A DNA stretch of 64,000 bases from SG8-41 sp963699525 (GCA_963699525.1 CAVOUI010000012.1:62001-126000); one strand, 5' to 3'; counted from the first letter of the stretch, positions 23,314 through 33,245 are shown. Numbers and translations are program-made. The notes: generated from the sequence alone by a model not told the origin.

Positions 23314-23673
23314 ATGACGCTGAAGCTCAATCATCTGCATCTGAAGACCAAGGATCCGGACAAGACGGCGAAGTTCTACGTCGACACGTTCGGCGCGAAG
23401 ATCCTGAACAAGAATCCGCGGGGCGGCTACCGCCTCGATCTGCTCGGGCTGCACCTCAACGTCACGGACTTTCTCGAGGACCAGACGCGCGAGCAGAAGT
23501 ACGGCATGGAGCACATCGCCATCGACACCGACGAGCTCGACGCGTTGGTGGAGACGCTCAAGGCCCAGGGCATCCCCATTCTCGAGCAGACCGTCGTTTC
23601 GGGCGGGCGGCGGGTGTGCTTCTTCCAGGGGCCGGATGGGGTGCAGCTCGAGTTCATCGAAATCAAAAAGTGA
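23314..23673 (+). CDS. VOC family protein (glyoxalase-like)
   Basis: A 119-residue vicinal-oxygen-chelate fold protein with two beta-alpha-beta-beta-beta modules. The first begins LNHLHLKTKDPDKTAKFY, the second MEHIAIDTDELDALVETL. The C-terminal block FFQGPDGVQLEFIE carries the usual final Glu metal ligand, with His ligands likely in the module starts. AAGGAGG precedes the ATG. It lies 12 bp before the Gfo/Idh/MocA gene. Confidence 0.9.
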   Translation: MTLKLNHLHLKTKDPDKTAKFYVDTFGAKILNKNPRGGYRLDLLGLHLNVTDFLEDQTREQKYGMEHIAIDTDELDALVETLKAQGIPILEQTVVSGGRRVCFFQGPDGVQLEFIEIKK

Positions 23674-23685
23674 TGGGAGAAAAGC

Positions 23686-24793
23686 ATGGCATCAACGGAT
23701 CGTTTGCGCGTGGGGTTGATCGGGGCGGGCGGACGCTGGGGCCCGTGGGCGCACGTTCCGGCGCTGACGCAGCTGCCGGAGACCGAGCTTTTTGCCGTGT
23801 GCACCGCGCACGCGGACACCGCGCAGGCGGCGGCCGACAAGTATGGCGTGAAGCGCGCCTATAGCGACGTCAGCAAGATGAGCGCCGACCCGCAGGTGGA
23901 GGCTGCGCTCGTCGCCGTGCGCGTGCCGGCGCACCTCGCTCTCACGAAGGCCGCTCTCGACGCGGGCAAGCATGTCTACTGCGAGTGGCCGCTCGGCGCG
24001 AACACGAAGGAGGCCGAGGACATGGCGGCGCTCGCGCGCCGGAAGAACCTGCGCACGATGGTCGGCCTGCAGCGGCGCGCATCGCCCGCGTACCTCTACA
24101 TGCGCGAGCTCATCAAGGACGGATACGTCGGCGAGATGCTGTCGGTCAACATGACGATGATGAACAGCGGTGTGCTGACGCGCACCTCGGACCGCACGTG
24201 GCAGCGCGACGCAAAGCTCGGCGCAAATCCCCTGACCATCACGTTCGGGCACGCGATCGACGCCGTGTGCATGGTCGCGGGGGAGCTCACGGAAGTCTCG
24301 GCCGTCGTCAGCACCCAGGCCAAGCAGTGGTTCGAGACCGACACGAAGAAATACCGTCGACACCACCGCGCCCGACAACATCCTGATCCAGGGCCGGCTC
24401 GAAAACGGGGCCGTCATCAGCGCGAACGTGGGCGTCCAGCCCTATCACGGCAGCGGCTACCGGTTCGAGATCTACGGGAAAACGGGCACGCTCATGATGA
24501 TCGGCGGCGGGGAAGCCGGGCAGGAGGCGAACCGCAGGATCGTCGGCGGCCACAAGGACGACAAGGAGCTGAAGGAGCTGCCGGTGCCGGACCGGCTCAA
24601 GTGGGTGCCGGAAGCGGTGCGGAAGGAGGGCCGTGCCTACGACGTCGGCCAGATGTGGGTCAATTTTTCAAAAGCGATCCGCACCGGCAAGGGCGTCGAA
24701 CCCGACTTCGACCACGCGGTGCGCCGCCACCGGATGCTCGATGCTATCGTGCGCGCGTCCGAGACGGGGCAGCGGCAGAAGGTCGTGCTCTAG
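23686..24793 (+). CDS. Gfo/Idh/MocA family oxidoreductase (one frameshift)
   Basis: About 368 residues. The N-terminal Rossmann domain has the cofactor motif GLIGAGGRWG near residue 10, then the conserved block DAGKHVYCEWPL with the family's substrate-region CEWP (usually CEKP). The frame breaks near 24355 (TDTKKY) and resumes VDTTAPDNILIQGRL; removing one C restores it. Family members oxidise sugars, inositols or related alcohols with NAD(P). Confidence 0.85.
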
Positions 24794-24799
24794 AGGACG

Positions 24800-25252
24800 T
24801 CAGCGCGGAAGCTTAAGGCGCCACGCTGCAGCGTCCAGTGCCCGCGCCGCGTCGCGCAGCGAGTCGGCGAGCCCGCGGCACGCGCGTGCCAACACGCGTT
24901 GGAGGCGTCCGCGTGCAGTCACGACGGAATCGAGCAGCCGCTCGAATTGTTCCGCGGCCTCGAACAACCTCGCGTAGCGCCACTGGACCTGCGGCGGAAG
25001 GGAAGCGGCTGCAGTCTTCCAGAACGATTGGGCCATGGGACGCTCCTCTGCTGGTGATACCTTGGACGCCGTCGCGCGCGGACGAGCACGAGCACTGGTT
25101 TCCAGCGGCAAGCCTCGCGCAATCAACTCGGCAAGCCCCCGGACGGCGTCATGGAACAGGCGAGCAATGGCCTCCGCGCGGTCGCGGCGCGCGGCGCGCA
25201 CGAGAGCATCGATCTCCTCGCGCGTCGGATAGCGGTAATGTTCGATAGTCAT
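24800..25252 (-). CDS. Hypothetical protein, basic and helical
   Basis: A 150-residue protein that I do not recognise. The chosen ATG at 25250-25252 gives MTIEHYRYPTREEIDALVRAARR, the most conserved-looking part. The remainder is Ala/Arg/Leu-rich and probably all helical (FEAAEQFERLLDSVVTARG, LADSLRDAARALDAA). No signal peptide or membrane span. It is convergent with the oxidoreductase gene (gap 6 bp). Confidence 0.6.
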   Translation of the reverse strand: MTIEHYRYPTREEIDALVRAARRDRAEAIARLFHDAVRGLAELIARGLPLETSARARPRATASKVSPAEERPMAQSFWKTAAASLPPQVQWRYARLFEAAEQFERLLDSVVTARGRLQRVLARACRGLADSLRDAARALDAAAWRLKLPR

Positions 25253-25480
25253 GAATTCAGATTTCCTTCGCTGATTGTCTGACGGAATGATAAGCCGCGA
25301 GTTCCGCATTCACACGCGACAATATGTATCGCCACGCGCGAGCAGGATTCACGCGTCGCCGCCGGGCGACGCACCGGCCCGGCGCGGCGATTGCACCAGC
25401 GGTGCACCGGGCGCACCAACACGGATCCGCGTCGCGCGCTTTTAACGCTTCTTTCATCAATGTGAAATAATCCGGCGGAC

Positions 25481-26584
25481 ATGACACTGAAGCGTCCCAA
25501 GGGCCCCGCAGGCACGCTGATCGTGCTCGAGCACGAGTCGAAAGTTCTCAAGGGCAATCCGCTCGGCGATCCCCACGTGCGCAAGCTCGCGGTGTGGCTG
25601 CCGCCGCAATACGACGGCGCGCGCGGGCGCCGCTTCCCGGCGCTGTACGATCTCGTCGGCTTCACGGGCTCGGGCCTCTCGCACGTGAACTGGAAGCCAT
25701 TCGGCGACAACGTCCCGGAGCGCGCGGCGCGGTTGATCCGCGAGGGAAAGATGGGTCCGGCCATCATCGTCTTTCCCGATTGCTTCACCGCGCTCGGCGG
25801 CAACCAGTACGTGAACTCGTCCGCGATCGGCGACTATGCCGACTACCTCACGCGCGAGATCATCCCCTGCGTGGACCGCGAGTTCCGCACGCTCGCGCAC
25901 CGCGATCACCGCGGCTGCTTCGGAAAATCCTCCGGCGGCTACGGCGCGATCCTCCATGGCATGAAGTACGCGCAATACTGGGGCGCCATCGCGGATCACT
26001 CGGGCGATGCCTATTTCGATTTCGTCTACTGGACCGACTGGCCGAACACGCTGAACGAGCTCGCCAAGCACCGCTCGCCGAAGCGGAGGGCCGGCCGCTA
26101 CGACGCGCGCCGGGAGGCGGGGCGCCGGGGCCTCGCGCAGGGACGGGATGACGGGCGCATCCGCCGCTTCCTCGAGCACGTGTGGAAGAAGGAGAAGCTC
26201 TCGACCGCGGAGGGCCACTGCATCATGAATCTCTGCATGGCGGCAACCTACGACCCGGACCCGCGGGCGCCGCTCGGCTTCCGCGTGCCGGTGAACCTCG
26301 AGACCGGCGAGGCGATCTGGGAGCGCTGGAAGCAATGGCACCGCCACGACCCGATCCACCTCGTCGCGAAGCACCGCGCGAGCCTCAAGTCATTGCGCGG
26401 CATCTACATCGACTGCGGCTGGCGCGACCAGTACCACATCCACTTCGGCTCGCGCATCCTGTCGCAGCGCCTCGCGGAAGCCGGCATCCGCCACACCTAC
26501 GAGGAGTTCGACGACAACCACTCCGACATCGACTACCGGATGGACGTGAGCCTGCCGTTCCTCTACCGAGCCTTGCGACCCTGA
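25481..26584 (+). CDS. Alpha/beta hydrolase, esterase D/enterochelin-esterase-like
   Basis: A 367-residue esterase-family protein. The nucleophile elbow is GKSSGGYGA near residue 148. The C-terminal His is probably in FDDNHSDIDYR, and Asp/Glu candidates lie in YIDCGWRDQ. The N-terminal region (VRKLAVWLPPQYDG, RRFPALYDLVGFTG) matches the PF00756-type fold. No signal peptide is seen. It starts a plus-strand run that includes a Bug receptor and a deacetylase, consistent with uptake and hydrolysis of an ester or amide. Confidence 0.85.
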   Translation: MTLKRPKGPAGTLIVLEHESKVLKGNPLGDPHVRKLAVWLPPQYDGARGRRFPALYDLVGFTGSGLSHVNWKPFGDNVPERAARLIREGKMGPAIIVFPDCFTALGGNQYVNSSAIGDYADYLTREIIPCVDREFRTLAHRDHRGCFGKSSGGYGAILHGMKYAQYWGAIADHSGDAYFDFVYWTDWPNTLNELAKHRSPKRRAGRYDARREAGRRGLAQGRDDGRIRRFLEHVWKKEKLSTAEGHCIMNLCMAATYDPDPRAPLGFRVPVNLETGEAIWERWKQWHRHDPIHLVAKHRASLKSLRGIYIDCGWRDQYHIHFGSRILSQRLAEAGIRHTYEEFDDNHSDIDYRMDVSLPFLYRALRP

Positions 26585-26598
26585 AAGGGAGTGCCATC

Positions 26599-27564
26599 GT
26601 GAAAAACAACGCGCGAATCATCCTGTTTGGAGCTTGCTTCCTGTGCGCCGCGCCGGGCTGGGCGCAGAGCTACCCGGCGAAGCCGGTGCGCATCATCGTG
26701 GGATTCTCCGCCGGCAGCACCACCGATCTCATCGGGCGCGTGCTGGCGGCGAAGCTGGGCGACAGCCTCGGGCAGCCGGCGGTGGTGGACAACCGCCCCG
26801 GCGCGGGCGCGAACATTGCGGCGGAGCTGGTCTCGAAAGCGCCTCCCGACGGCTACACCGTGCTGCTCGCGAATGCCGGCATTGCGACCGGCGCGACGGC
26901 CTACGTCAAGCTCAACTTCAACGCGCTGCGCGATTTCGCGCCGGTCACGCAGGTGAGCGCGACCCCGCACATCCTGGTGACGCATCCCTCGCTGCCGCCC
27001 AGGACGGTGAAGGAACTGATCGTGTTCACGCGGGCGCGCCCGGGAGAGCTGAACTTCGCCTCCACCGGCCACGGCAATTCCGACCATCTCGCGGCGGAGC
27101 TGTTCTCGTACATGACCACGCTCAAGATGGTGCACATCACCTACAAGGGCGGGCCGCTGGCGATCAACGATTTGCTCACCGGCCAGATCGCACTGTATTT
27201 CGCCGGCGTGCCGGTGGCGCTGCCGTTCGTCCAGTCCGGCCGCCTCCGGGCGCTGGGGGTGACGGGCGCGAAGCGCGCGAGCGTGCTGCCCGACGTGCCC
27301 ACGATCGCGGAGGCCGGCGTTCCCGGCTACGAGCACATCCTGTGGGGCATGCTGCTCGTCCCCGCCGCCACGCCGAAGGAGGTCGTCTCCCGGCTGAACG
27401 GCGCGGCCGTCAAGTCGCTCGAAGCCGCCGATGTTCGCGAGCGCTACGCTGGGATGGGGGTCGAGCCGGCCCCGTCCACGCCGGAGCGGGCGGCGGCGTA
27501 TCTCAAGAGCGAGACGGACAAGTACGCCAAGGTGGTGAAGGCGATCGGGCTCAGAATCGAGTAG
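26599..27564 (+). CDS. Bug/TctC family tripartite tricarboxylate transporter substrate-binding protein
   Basis: A 321-residue receptor starting at a GTG. The signal peptide ends near PGWAQS (residue 23), followed by YPAKPVRIIVGFSAGSTTD, the hallmark DNRPGAGA near residue 67, ITYKGGP and PTIAEAG. It lies 14 bp after the esterase gene and just before a polysaccharide-deacetylase-like gene, on the same strand. Confidence 0.93.
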   Translation: MKNNARIILFGACFLCAAPGWAQSYPAKPVRIIVGFSAGSTTDLIGRVLAAKLGDSLGQPAVVDNRPGAGANIAAELVSKAPPDGYTVLLANAGIATGATAYVKLNFNALRDFAPVTQVSATPHILVTHPSLPPRTVKELIVFTRARPGELNFASTGHGNSDHLAAELFSYMTTLKMVHITYKGGPLAINDLLTGQIALYFAGVPVALPFVQSGRLRALGVTGAKRASVLPDVPTIAEAGVPGYEHILWGMLLVPAATPKEVVSRLNGAAVKSLEAADVRERYAGMGVEPAPSTPERAAAYLKSETDKYAKVVKAIGLRIE

Positions 27565-27596
27565 GGGTGGCCTTGGGACAGACCAGTAAGGATGTG

Positions 27597-28427
27597 ATGG
27601 TGCAGCCGGACTGGCTGTGGCCCGGCAAGAAGCGCATCGCTGTCGTCTTCAATGTCTGCCTGGAAGCGTGGTCGGACGGGAAGGCGCCGGGCATCAGCCC
27701 CATGGGCAATCCACTGCCGCCCGGCGTCCTCGACAATATGGCGATCTCGTGGGCGGCCTACGGCGCGAAGCGCGGCATCTATCGCCTGCTCGAAGCGTTC
27801 GCGCGCCACCGTGCGAAGGCGAGCGTGATGGTGAGCGCGATACTCGCCGAGCGCGCGCCGGAAGCCGTCAGGGCCGTGGGCGACGCGGGGCACGAGGTGC
27901 TGTCGCACTCCTATGCCATGGACGTCATTCCGGCACTGATGACGGAGGACGAGGAGCGCAGGAACCTCCAGCGCTGCACGTCGCTGCTGGAGAAGGCCTC
28001 GGGCAAGCGCGTCCGGGGCTGGATCAGCCCGCGCGCGACTCCGAGCGCCCATACGCCGCGGCTGCTCGCGGAGGCCGGCTACGCGTGGTACGGCGACGTG
28101 CTGGACGACGATCTGCCCTACGTCCAGACTTTCGGCGGGCGGCGAATCGTGGCGATCCCGCTTTCGACCGACGTCAACGACATGCCGTCGATGAAGTACG
28201 GGAACCCGCCGCGCATGATGCTCGAGTCGTTCGAGGAGCAGCTCGCGAGAATCAAGGCGCGCCGCGAGGGCCCGGTCGTCATCGACGTGACCTCGCACGC
28301 GCACATCTTCGGCCGCCCGCACGGCGCGCATTACTACGAGAAGATCATCCAGAAGGCGGTGAGGAATCGCGACATCTGGGTCGCGACGCGGCTCGATATC
28401 GCGGAGTTCGTTCTCGCGCGCCAGTAG
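27597..28427 (+). CDS. Polysaccharide deacetylase family protein (NodB-like)
   Basis: About 276 residues of the NodB/cyclic imide hydrolase-like deacetylase fold. Recognisable parts are the start PGKKRIAVVFNVCLEAW, the helical AISWAAYGAKRGIYRLLEAF, the SHSYAMD block near the usual metal-binding HxxxH region, and a C-terminal TSHAHIFGRPHG. The N-terminal Asp motif is not the classic TFDD, so a cyclic-imidase/allantoinase-like activity is as likely as chitin deacetylase. I chose the ATG at 27597 (AAGGA upstream); a GTG at 27567 is the alternative. Confidence 0.8.
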   Translation: MVQPDWLWPGKKRIAVVFNVCLEAWSDGKAPGISPMGNPLPPGVLDNMAISWAAYGAKRGIYRLLEAFARHRAKASVMVSAILAERAPEAVRAVGDAGHEVLSHSYAMDVIPALMTEDEERRNLQRCTSLLEKASGKRVRGWISPRATPSAHTPRLLAEAGYAWYGDVLDDDLPYVQTFGGRRIVAIPLSTDVNDMPSMKYGNPPRMMLESFEEQLARIKARREGPVVIDVTSHAHIFGRPHGAHYYEKIIQKAVRNRDIWVATRLDIAEFVLARQ

Positions 28428-28443
28428 CCCAAGGGAGGAGCAC

Positions 28444-29430
28444 ATGGACCAGCCAGGCAGGATCGAGTACCGGGTCGTCGAGGGGTGGGAGCAGTTGCCC
28501 AAGGGCTACGCGCATCGCGACGTGGCGGGGGTCGCGGTGGATGGGGAGGACCGCGTCTACCTGATCTGCCGCGGCGACCATCCCGTCATCGTCTACGATC
28601 GCAAAGGGAAATTCCTCCGTTCGTGGGGCGAGGGCGATTTCAGCTACCGCACGCACGGCATCTATGTCGCGCCCAACGGCACGCTGTTCTGCACCGACGA
28701 CGGCCAGCACACCGTTCGCCAGTTCACGCCCGAGGGAAGGTTGCTGATGACGCTCGGCACGAAGAACACGCCGTCCGACACCGGCTACAACGGCAAGGAC
28801 CTCGGCACGATCAAGCGCGGCGCCGGGCCCTTCAACCGGCCGACCAACGTCGCGATCGGTCCCAAGGGCGACATCTATATTTCCGACGGATATGGCAACG
28901 CCCGCGTCCACGTGTTCTCGCCCACCGGCCAGTTGAAGCGCTCGTGGGGCGAGCCCGGCGGCGGCCCCGGCCAGTTTCACTTGCCGCACGGCATCGCGTG
29001 CTCGGCCGACGGGCGCGTGTGGGTCTGCGACCGGGAAGCCGACCGCATCCAGATTTTCAGCCCGGATGGCGAGTACCTGAGCGAGTGGAAGGACACGCAG
29101 CGCCCGACGCACCTCACCTTTGACTTGCAGGGGCGCGTCTACGTGACCGAACTCGCGTGGCACGAGGGCGACCATTCGTACAGCCTTGGCGACATCAAGA
29201 AGTTCCGTCAGGCCCGGATGAGCGTCTTCGACAAGACCGGGAAAGTCCTCGCCCGCTGGGGCACGCCCCAGGTCACGGCTCCCGGAAGCTTCGCGGCGCC
29301 GCACGGGCTCGCGCTCGACTCGCGGGGGGACCTCTACGTGAGCGAAGTGACGTGGACTTTCGCGGTCAGCCGCGGCCGCGCGCCCGCGGATTGCCACACG
29401 TTCCAGAAGTTCTCGCTCAAGGCCGCGTGA
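28444..29430 (+). CDS. NHL-repeat six-bladed beta-propeller protein (peptidyl-alpha-hydroxyglycine lyase-like)
   Basis: A 328-residue soluble protein with repeated NHL blades, such as DGEDRVYLICRG, PNGTLFCTDDGQHTV, PKGDIYISDGYGNARVHVF and ADGRVWVCDREADRI. This architecture is annotated in bacteria as peptidyl-alpha-hydroxyglycine alpha-amidating lyase family, but the substrate is not known here. No signal peptide is seen. It sits 17 bp after the deacetylase gene and 30 bp before a Bug gene. Confidence 0.85.
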   Translation: MDQPGRIEYRVVEGWEQLPKGYAHRDVAGVAVDGEDRVYLICRGDHPVIVYDRKGKFLRSWGEGDFSYRTHGIYVAPNGTLFCTDDGQHTVRQFTPEGRLLMTLGTKNTPSDTGYNGKDLGTIKRGAGPFNRPTNVAIGPKGDIYISDGYGNARVHVFSPTGQLKRSWGEPGGGPGQFHLPHGIACSADGRVWVCDREADRIQIFSPDGEYLSEWKDTQRPTHLTFDLQGRVYVTELAWHEGDHSYSLGDIKKFRQARMSVFDKTGKVLARWGTPQVTAPGSFAAPHGLALDSRGDLYVSEVTWTFAVSRGRAPADCHTFQKFSLKAA

Positions 29431-29459
29431 GCGGCCCGGACCGATCGGGGGAACGCATC

Positions 29460-30422
29460 ATGAGACGGGAAATTGGAACGCTGCTCGTCGCGCTTGCCTG
29501 CGCCATTCCCGCGTGCCGCGCTTTGGCCGAGTATCCGGAGCGGCCGATCCGGTTTCTCGTCGGTGTCGTTCCGGGTGGGGCGACGGATATCCTGGCCCGT
29601 ACGCTTGGTCCGAGGCTTTCCGAGCGGCTGCGCCAGCAGGTCGTCGTGGACAATCGCCCCGGCGCCAATCAGACCCTCGCGGCGGAGATGACCGCGCGCG
29701 CGGCGCCCGACGGGCACACCATCATCATCGTCCCCTCGGGATACGCGATCAACCCATCCATCTACCGGCTGCGCTTCGACCCGCTCAAGGACCTGTCCGC
29801 CATCGGGCTGGTGGCGATGGTGCCGAACGTGCTGGTCGTCCATCCCTCGGTGCCGGCGCGATCGGTCAAGGATTTCGTCGCGCTCGCCCGCGCCAAGCCC
29901 GGCGAGTTCAATTTCGGCTCCTCTGGCGTGGGCTCTCCCAGCCACCTGGCCGGTGAGCTGTTCCAGATGCAAACCCAGGTCAAGCTCACTCACGTTCCGT
30001 ACAAGGGGCAGGGCCAGGCGATGATCGACCTGCTGGGCGGGCACCTGAAGCTTGCCTTTCCCTCGATCCCGGCTTCGATCGCCCACATCAAGGCCGGCAG
30101 GATGATCGCATTGGGGGTCACGCCGCAGCAGCGCTCGTCCGCGCTGCCCGACGTGCCGACGCTCGATCAGGCCGGGGTTCCCGGTTACGAGGTGAGCGGC
30201 TGGTATGGCGTGCTCGGGCCGGCCCGGATGCCGAAGCCCGTCGTCGCCCGATTGAACGGCGAGTTCAGGACGATGCTGGCCGATCCGGTGATGCGCGAGA
30301 TGCTGTCGCGTGAAGGAGCCGATCCGCTGTCGAGCTCGCCGGAGGAATTCGCCAAAGTCATCGCCATCGACATCGTCAAGTGGGCTAAGGTAGTCAAGGC
30401 GATCGGCGTCAAGCTCGAGTGA
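29460..30422 (+). CDS. Bug/TctC family tripartite tricarboxylate transporter substrate-binding protein
   Basis: A 320-residue periplasmic receptor. The signal peptide ends near CRALAE (residue 23), followed by YPERPIRFLVGVVPGGATD, the hallmark DNRPGANQ near residue 65, VPYKGQGQ and PTLDQAG. It is the last gene of the plus-strand run that starts with the esterase gene, and its end overlaps the convergent dioxygenase gene by 14 bp. Confidence 0.93.
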   Translation: MRREIGTLLVALACAIPACRALAEYPERPIRFLVGVVPGGATDILARTLGPRLSERLRQQVVVDNRPGANQTLAAEMTARAAPDGHTIIIVPSGYAINPSIYRLRFDPLKDLSAIGLVAMVPNVLVVHPSVPARSVKDFVALARAKPGEFNFGSSGVGSPSHLAGELFQMQTQVKLTHVPYKGQGQAMIDLLGGHLKLAFPSIPASIAHIKAGRMIALGVTPQQRSSALPDVPTLDQAGVPGYEVSGWYGVLGPARMPKPVVARLNGEFRTMLADPVMREMLSREGADPLSSSPEEFAKVIAIDIVKWAKVVKAIGVKLE

Positions 30423-31422
30423 CGACGGACTGCGCCCGGGGATGCGGCGGCCGGGAGAGCGCATCGGGCGCCTCGAACGGCCGGTGCCCTTCCACCTGCG
30501 CCGCGTAGAGGACGCGCCGGCTGCCCGGGTCGAAAGGTTCGCGCCGGTGCAGCGTCGCGCGATTGTCCCAGACCACCACGTCGCCTGGCACCCAGCGGTG
30601 CTCGTACCAGAAGCGCGGCTGCGTGCAGTGCGCCCACAGCTCGTTCAGCAGCGCCTCGGATTCCTCGAGCGGCAAGCCGTTGACGTACGAGCCGTGACGC
30701 CGGCCGAGGAAGATCATGTTGTGGCCGGTCTCGGGATGCGTGGAGATGATCGGATGGCTCGGTCCGGGCACGGAGCGGATGTCCATGTCGGGCGACATGC
30801 CCGGGCGGATCTTCATCGCCGTGTCCACGATATCGGCCTGCTTGATGGTCAGGCCCGATACGCGCCGCTTCATGGCCTCCGGGAGCGCGTCGTAGGCGGC
30901 GTAGCAGTTGAGGAAGAAGGTGTTGCCGCCCAGCTCCCGCGGCGGCAGCTCCATGGCGACCAGCATGCGCGCCGCGGTCGGCCGCTCCTTGAACGAGAAG
31001 TCGGAGTGCCACACGACCTCGCCGTCGCCGAGTATGCCGACGGGCTTCCCGTCCTGCTTCACGTTGGAGACGACCGTGACCTCGGGCGGGAGGTTGAGCA
31101 GCAGGGTGCCGGCGCGCTCGTCGAGGCTGCGCTGGTGCAGTTTCCCTGACGTGACCGGCGTGCCGAAATGGCGCACCAGCCGCACGAGATCCTCCGCCGC
31201 CAGCGACTGGCCTCGGAACACCAGCAGGACGTTCTCGAGCCAGGCCGCGTGAAGCCGCTTGAACGTCGGCTCGTCCAGCTCGCGCAGGTCGAGGCCATAG
31301 ACCTCCGCGCCGAGCGCGGCCTTCATCGGTATGACTCGAAATCCCGTCCGTGCTGTGTGGGTCGCCGTCACTGGAGCGCTCTTACCGGTCAAGGTTGCGG
31401 GTGACGTCGTCGAAGAGTTCAT
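30409..31422 (-). CDS. TauD/TfdA family Fe(II)/2-oxoglutarate dioxygenase
   Basis: A 337-residue non-haem iron dioxygenase. The 2-His-1-Asp iron site is visible as WHSD (near residue 137) and the distal His in NRATLHRR near residue 295. The nearby Arg of REPFDPGSRR would bind 2-oxoglutarate. Such enzymes hydroxylate or desulfonate small organic substrates. The start at 31422 lies 41 bp inside the end of the upstream gene, which suggests translational coupling; a later Met (MKAALGAEVYG, 31327) is an alternative start. Confidence 0.9.
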   Translation of the reverse strand: MNSSTTSPATLTGKSAPVTATHTARTGFRVIPMKAALGAEVYGLDLRELDEPTFKRLHAAWLENVLLVFRGQSLAAEDLVRLVRHFGTPVTSGKLHQRSLDERAGTLLLNLPPEVTVVSNVKQDGKPVGILGDGEVVWHSDFSFKERPTAARMLVAMELPPRELGGNTFFLNCYAAYDALPEAMKRRVSGLTIKQADIVDTAMKIRPGMSPDMDIRSVPGPSHPIISTHPETGHNMIFLGRRHGSYVNGLPLEESEALLNELWAHCTQPRFWYEHRWVPGDVVVWDNRATLHRREPFDPGSRRVLYAAQVEGHRPFEAPDALSRPPHPRAQSVVTRA

Positions 31423-32272
31423 CCACCTTGAAGCGTCTCGGAATGAGGCGCTGCTGGTGGACGTAGTCGATCGCGACTTCGAGGTTGCGCCGGTTCGCTT
31501 CCAGGCCGAAGGGCGTCATGTCGAGCTCGCCCGGGGCGGGCGCCGGCGCGCGGCGCTTGGCTTCGCGCAGCAGCCGGTAGACTTCGCGCACGGCGTCCGG
31601 GTCGGATTGCGACAGCGTTTGCCGGACGACCACCATGTGGTTGATCTGGATCGCGCGGTTCTTCACGTGCCACTCGTGCGCCGCCTTGTCCGGATCGGGA
31701 ATGAGCCGCTTCAGACGCGGATCCTCGAGCTTGGTGTCCCGCATCACCGCGGCATCCACTTCGCCGTCGAGCAGCATCTTGAGGAGCTCTTTACCCTCAG
31801 ACGCGCGCTCGACCGTCGGCGGGTCCTTGAATTCCGCCACGTGCGGCTCCTCGAACGTCACCCAGCGCACGGAGTCGATGTTCACTCCGAAATCGTTGGC
31901 GAGGATGCCGCGCAGCCACATGCTGGTCGTAACCGAGTAGGAGCGGATTCCGACGCGCCGCCCGTTCAGGTCCCGCGGTCGCAGCTCGCCGCGTGCCGAG
32001 TTGTAGACGAGGAACGGGTGCTGGAACCGGCCGAGCACCACTGCCGGCAGCAGCACGTACGGCTTCCCGTGCGCCTTCGCCATCAGGTAGGTGACAATCG
32101 CAAGCTCCGAGACGTCGAACTCGAGATTGCGGACGGTGCGCTTGAACGCGCTCGCGACCTGCGGGACGTCGGCGAAATCGAAGGCGACGCGAGCCAAGGT
32201 CAGCTCGCCCCGCCGCAGCGCGCGCGTGGTGGGGTAATCCCCCAGCAGTGTTTTCAGTAGTCTCAAGCCCAT
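31382..32272 (-). CDS. 4,5-dihydroxyphthalate decarboxylase-like protein
   Basis: A 296-residue protein with a periplasmic-binding-protein-like fold, as in Pht5-type 4,5-dihydroxyphthalate decarboxylases and related orphan ABC-type binding proteins. Recognisable parts are FDVSELAIVTYLMAKAHG, the block YNSARGELRPRDLNGRRVG and WVTFEEPHVAEF. No signal peptide is present, which favours a cytoplasmic enzyme. It lies between a Bug receptor gene and the overlapping TauD-like dioxygenase gene, all on the minus strand. Confidence 0.8.
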   Translation of the reverse strand: MGLRLLKTLLGDYPTTRALRRGELTLARVAFDFADVPQVASAFKRTVRNLEFDVSELAIVTYLMAKAHGKPYVLLPAVVLGRFQHPFLVYNSARGELRPRDLNGRRVGIRSYSVTTSMWLRGILANDFGVNIDSVRWVTFEEPHVAEFKDPPTVERASEGKELLKMLLDGEVDAAVMRDTKLEDPRLKRLIPDPDKAAHEWHVKNRAIQINHMVVVRQTLSQSDPDAVREVYRLLREAKRRAPAPAPGELDMTPFGLEANRRNLEVAIDYVHQQRLIPRRFKVDELFDDVTRNLDR

Positions 32273-32281
32273 CGGCTCTAG

Positions 32282-33245
32282 TCACTGGGGCGGGATGCCC
32301 GCCGTCTTGATCACCTTCGCCCACTTGGCGATTTCTGCTTCGAGATAACCGGCGAACTCGTCCGCGCCGCCTTGCGCGGGCTCGATCCCCAGGGCGAGCA
32401 GCCGCTCCTTCAGGTCCGGGGCCGCCAGCGCCTTCACGCTCTCGTCGCTCAATCGGATGATAACCGGCCGCGGCGCCGCCGCCGGCGCGAGCATCCCGTA
32501 CCACGAGGTCGCATCGTAGCCGGGGAGCCCGGCTTCGGCCAGCGTCGGCACCTCGGGGAGGACCGCGCTGCGGCGCGTTCCCGAGACGGCGATCGCGCGC
32601 AAATCGTCCCTGCTGGAGCTGGGCCATCACGGCGGCAGGCGAACTGAACATCAGCGGCGCTTCGCCAGTCATGACCCCGATCAAGGCCTGGGAGCTGCCC
32701 TTGTACGGCACGTGGACCAGGTCCACTTTCGTCATCGAGACGAACAGCGCCATCCCGAGGTGCGTCATGCTGCCGACTCCCGCGCTGCCGTAGTTGAGCA
32801 TTCCCGGGTTGCGCCGGGCGAGCGCGATCAGCTCCCTGGCCGATTTCATCGGCAGGGAAGGATGAGCGACCATGACCAGCGGGCCGTATCCCACCAGCGT
32901 TACGGCCGCGAGGTCCTTGCGCACGTCGAAACCGAGCTTGGCGAAGAGGGACGGCATCGCGACGGTCGCGTTTGCGAAGAGCAGCGTGTAGCCGTCGGGC
33001 GCGCTGCGGGCGACGGACTCGGAGGCCAGCGTGCTCGCCGCGCCGGGCCGGTTTTCGACGACGACCTGCTGCCCGAGCGGCCCCGAGAGCTTCTGCGCGA
33101 GCGCCCGGGCGGAGATGTCGGTCGCCCCGCCGGCGGTGAAGCCGACCACGAGGCGGACGGTGCGTGCCGGGTACGGCTGCGCGGCGCTCCCGCCGGAAAG
33201 GAGCAGGCTTCCCGCAAACGCGAGAGGTACCGCGACCGGCTTCAT
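32282..33245 (-). CDS. Bug/TctC family substrate-binding protein (one frameshift)
   Basis: A receptor of about 320 residues. The signal peptide is MKPVAVPLAFAGSLLLSG with cleavage near SAAQ, followed by YPARTVRLVVGFTAGGATD, the hallmark ENRPGAAS and VPYKGSSQ. The frame breaks near 32605 (QLQQGR) and resumes LRAIAVSGTRRSAVLPEVPTL; removing one T from TTT restores it. It is the first gene of a minus-strand unit with the dihydroxyphthalate decarboxylase-like and TauD genes. Confidence 0.88.
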
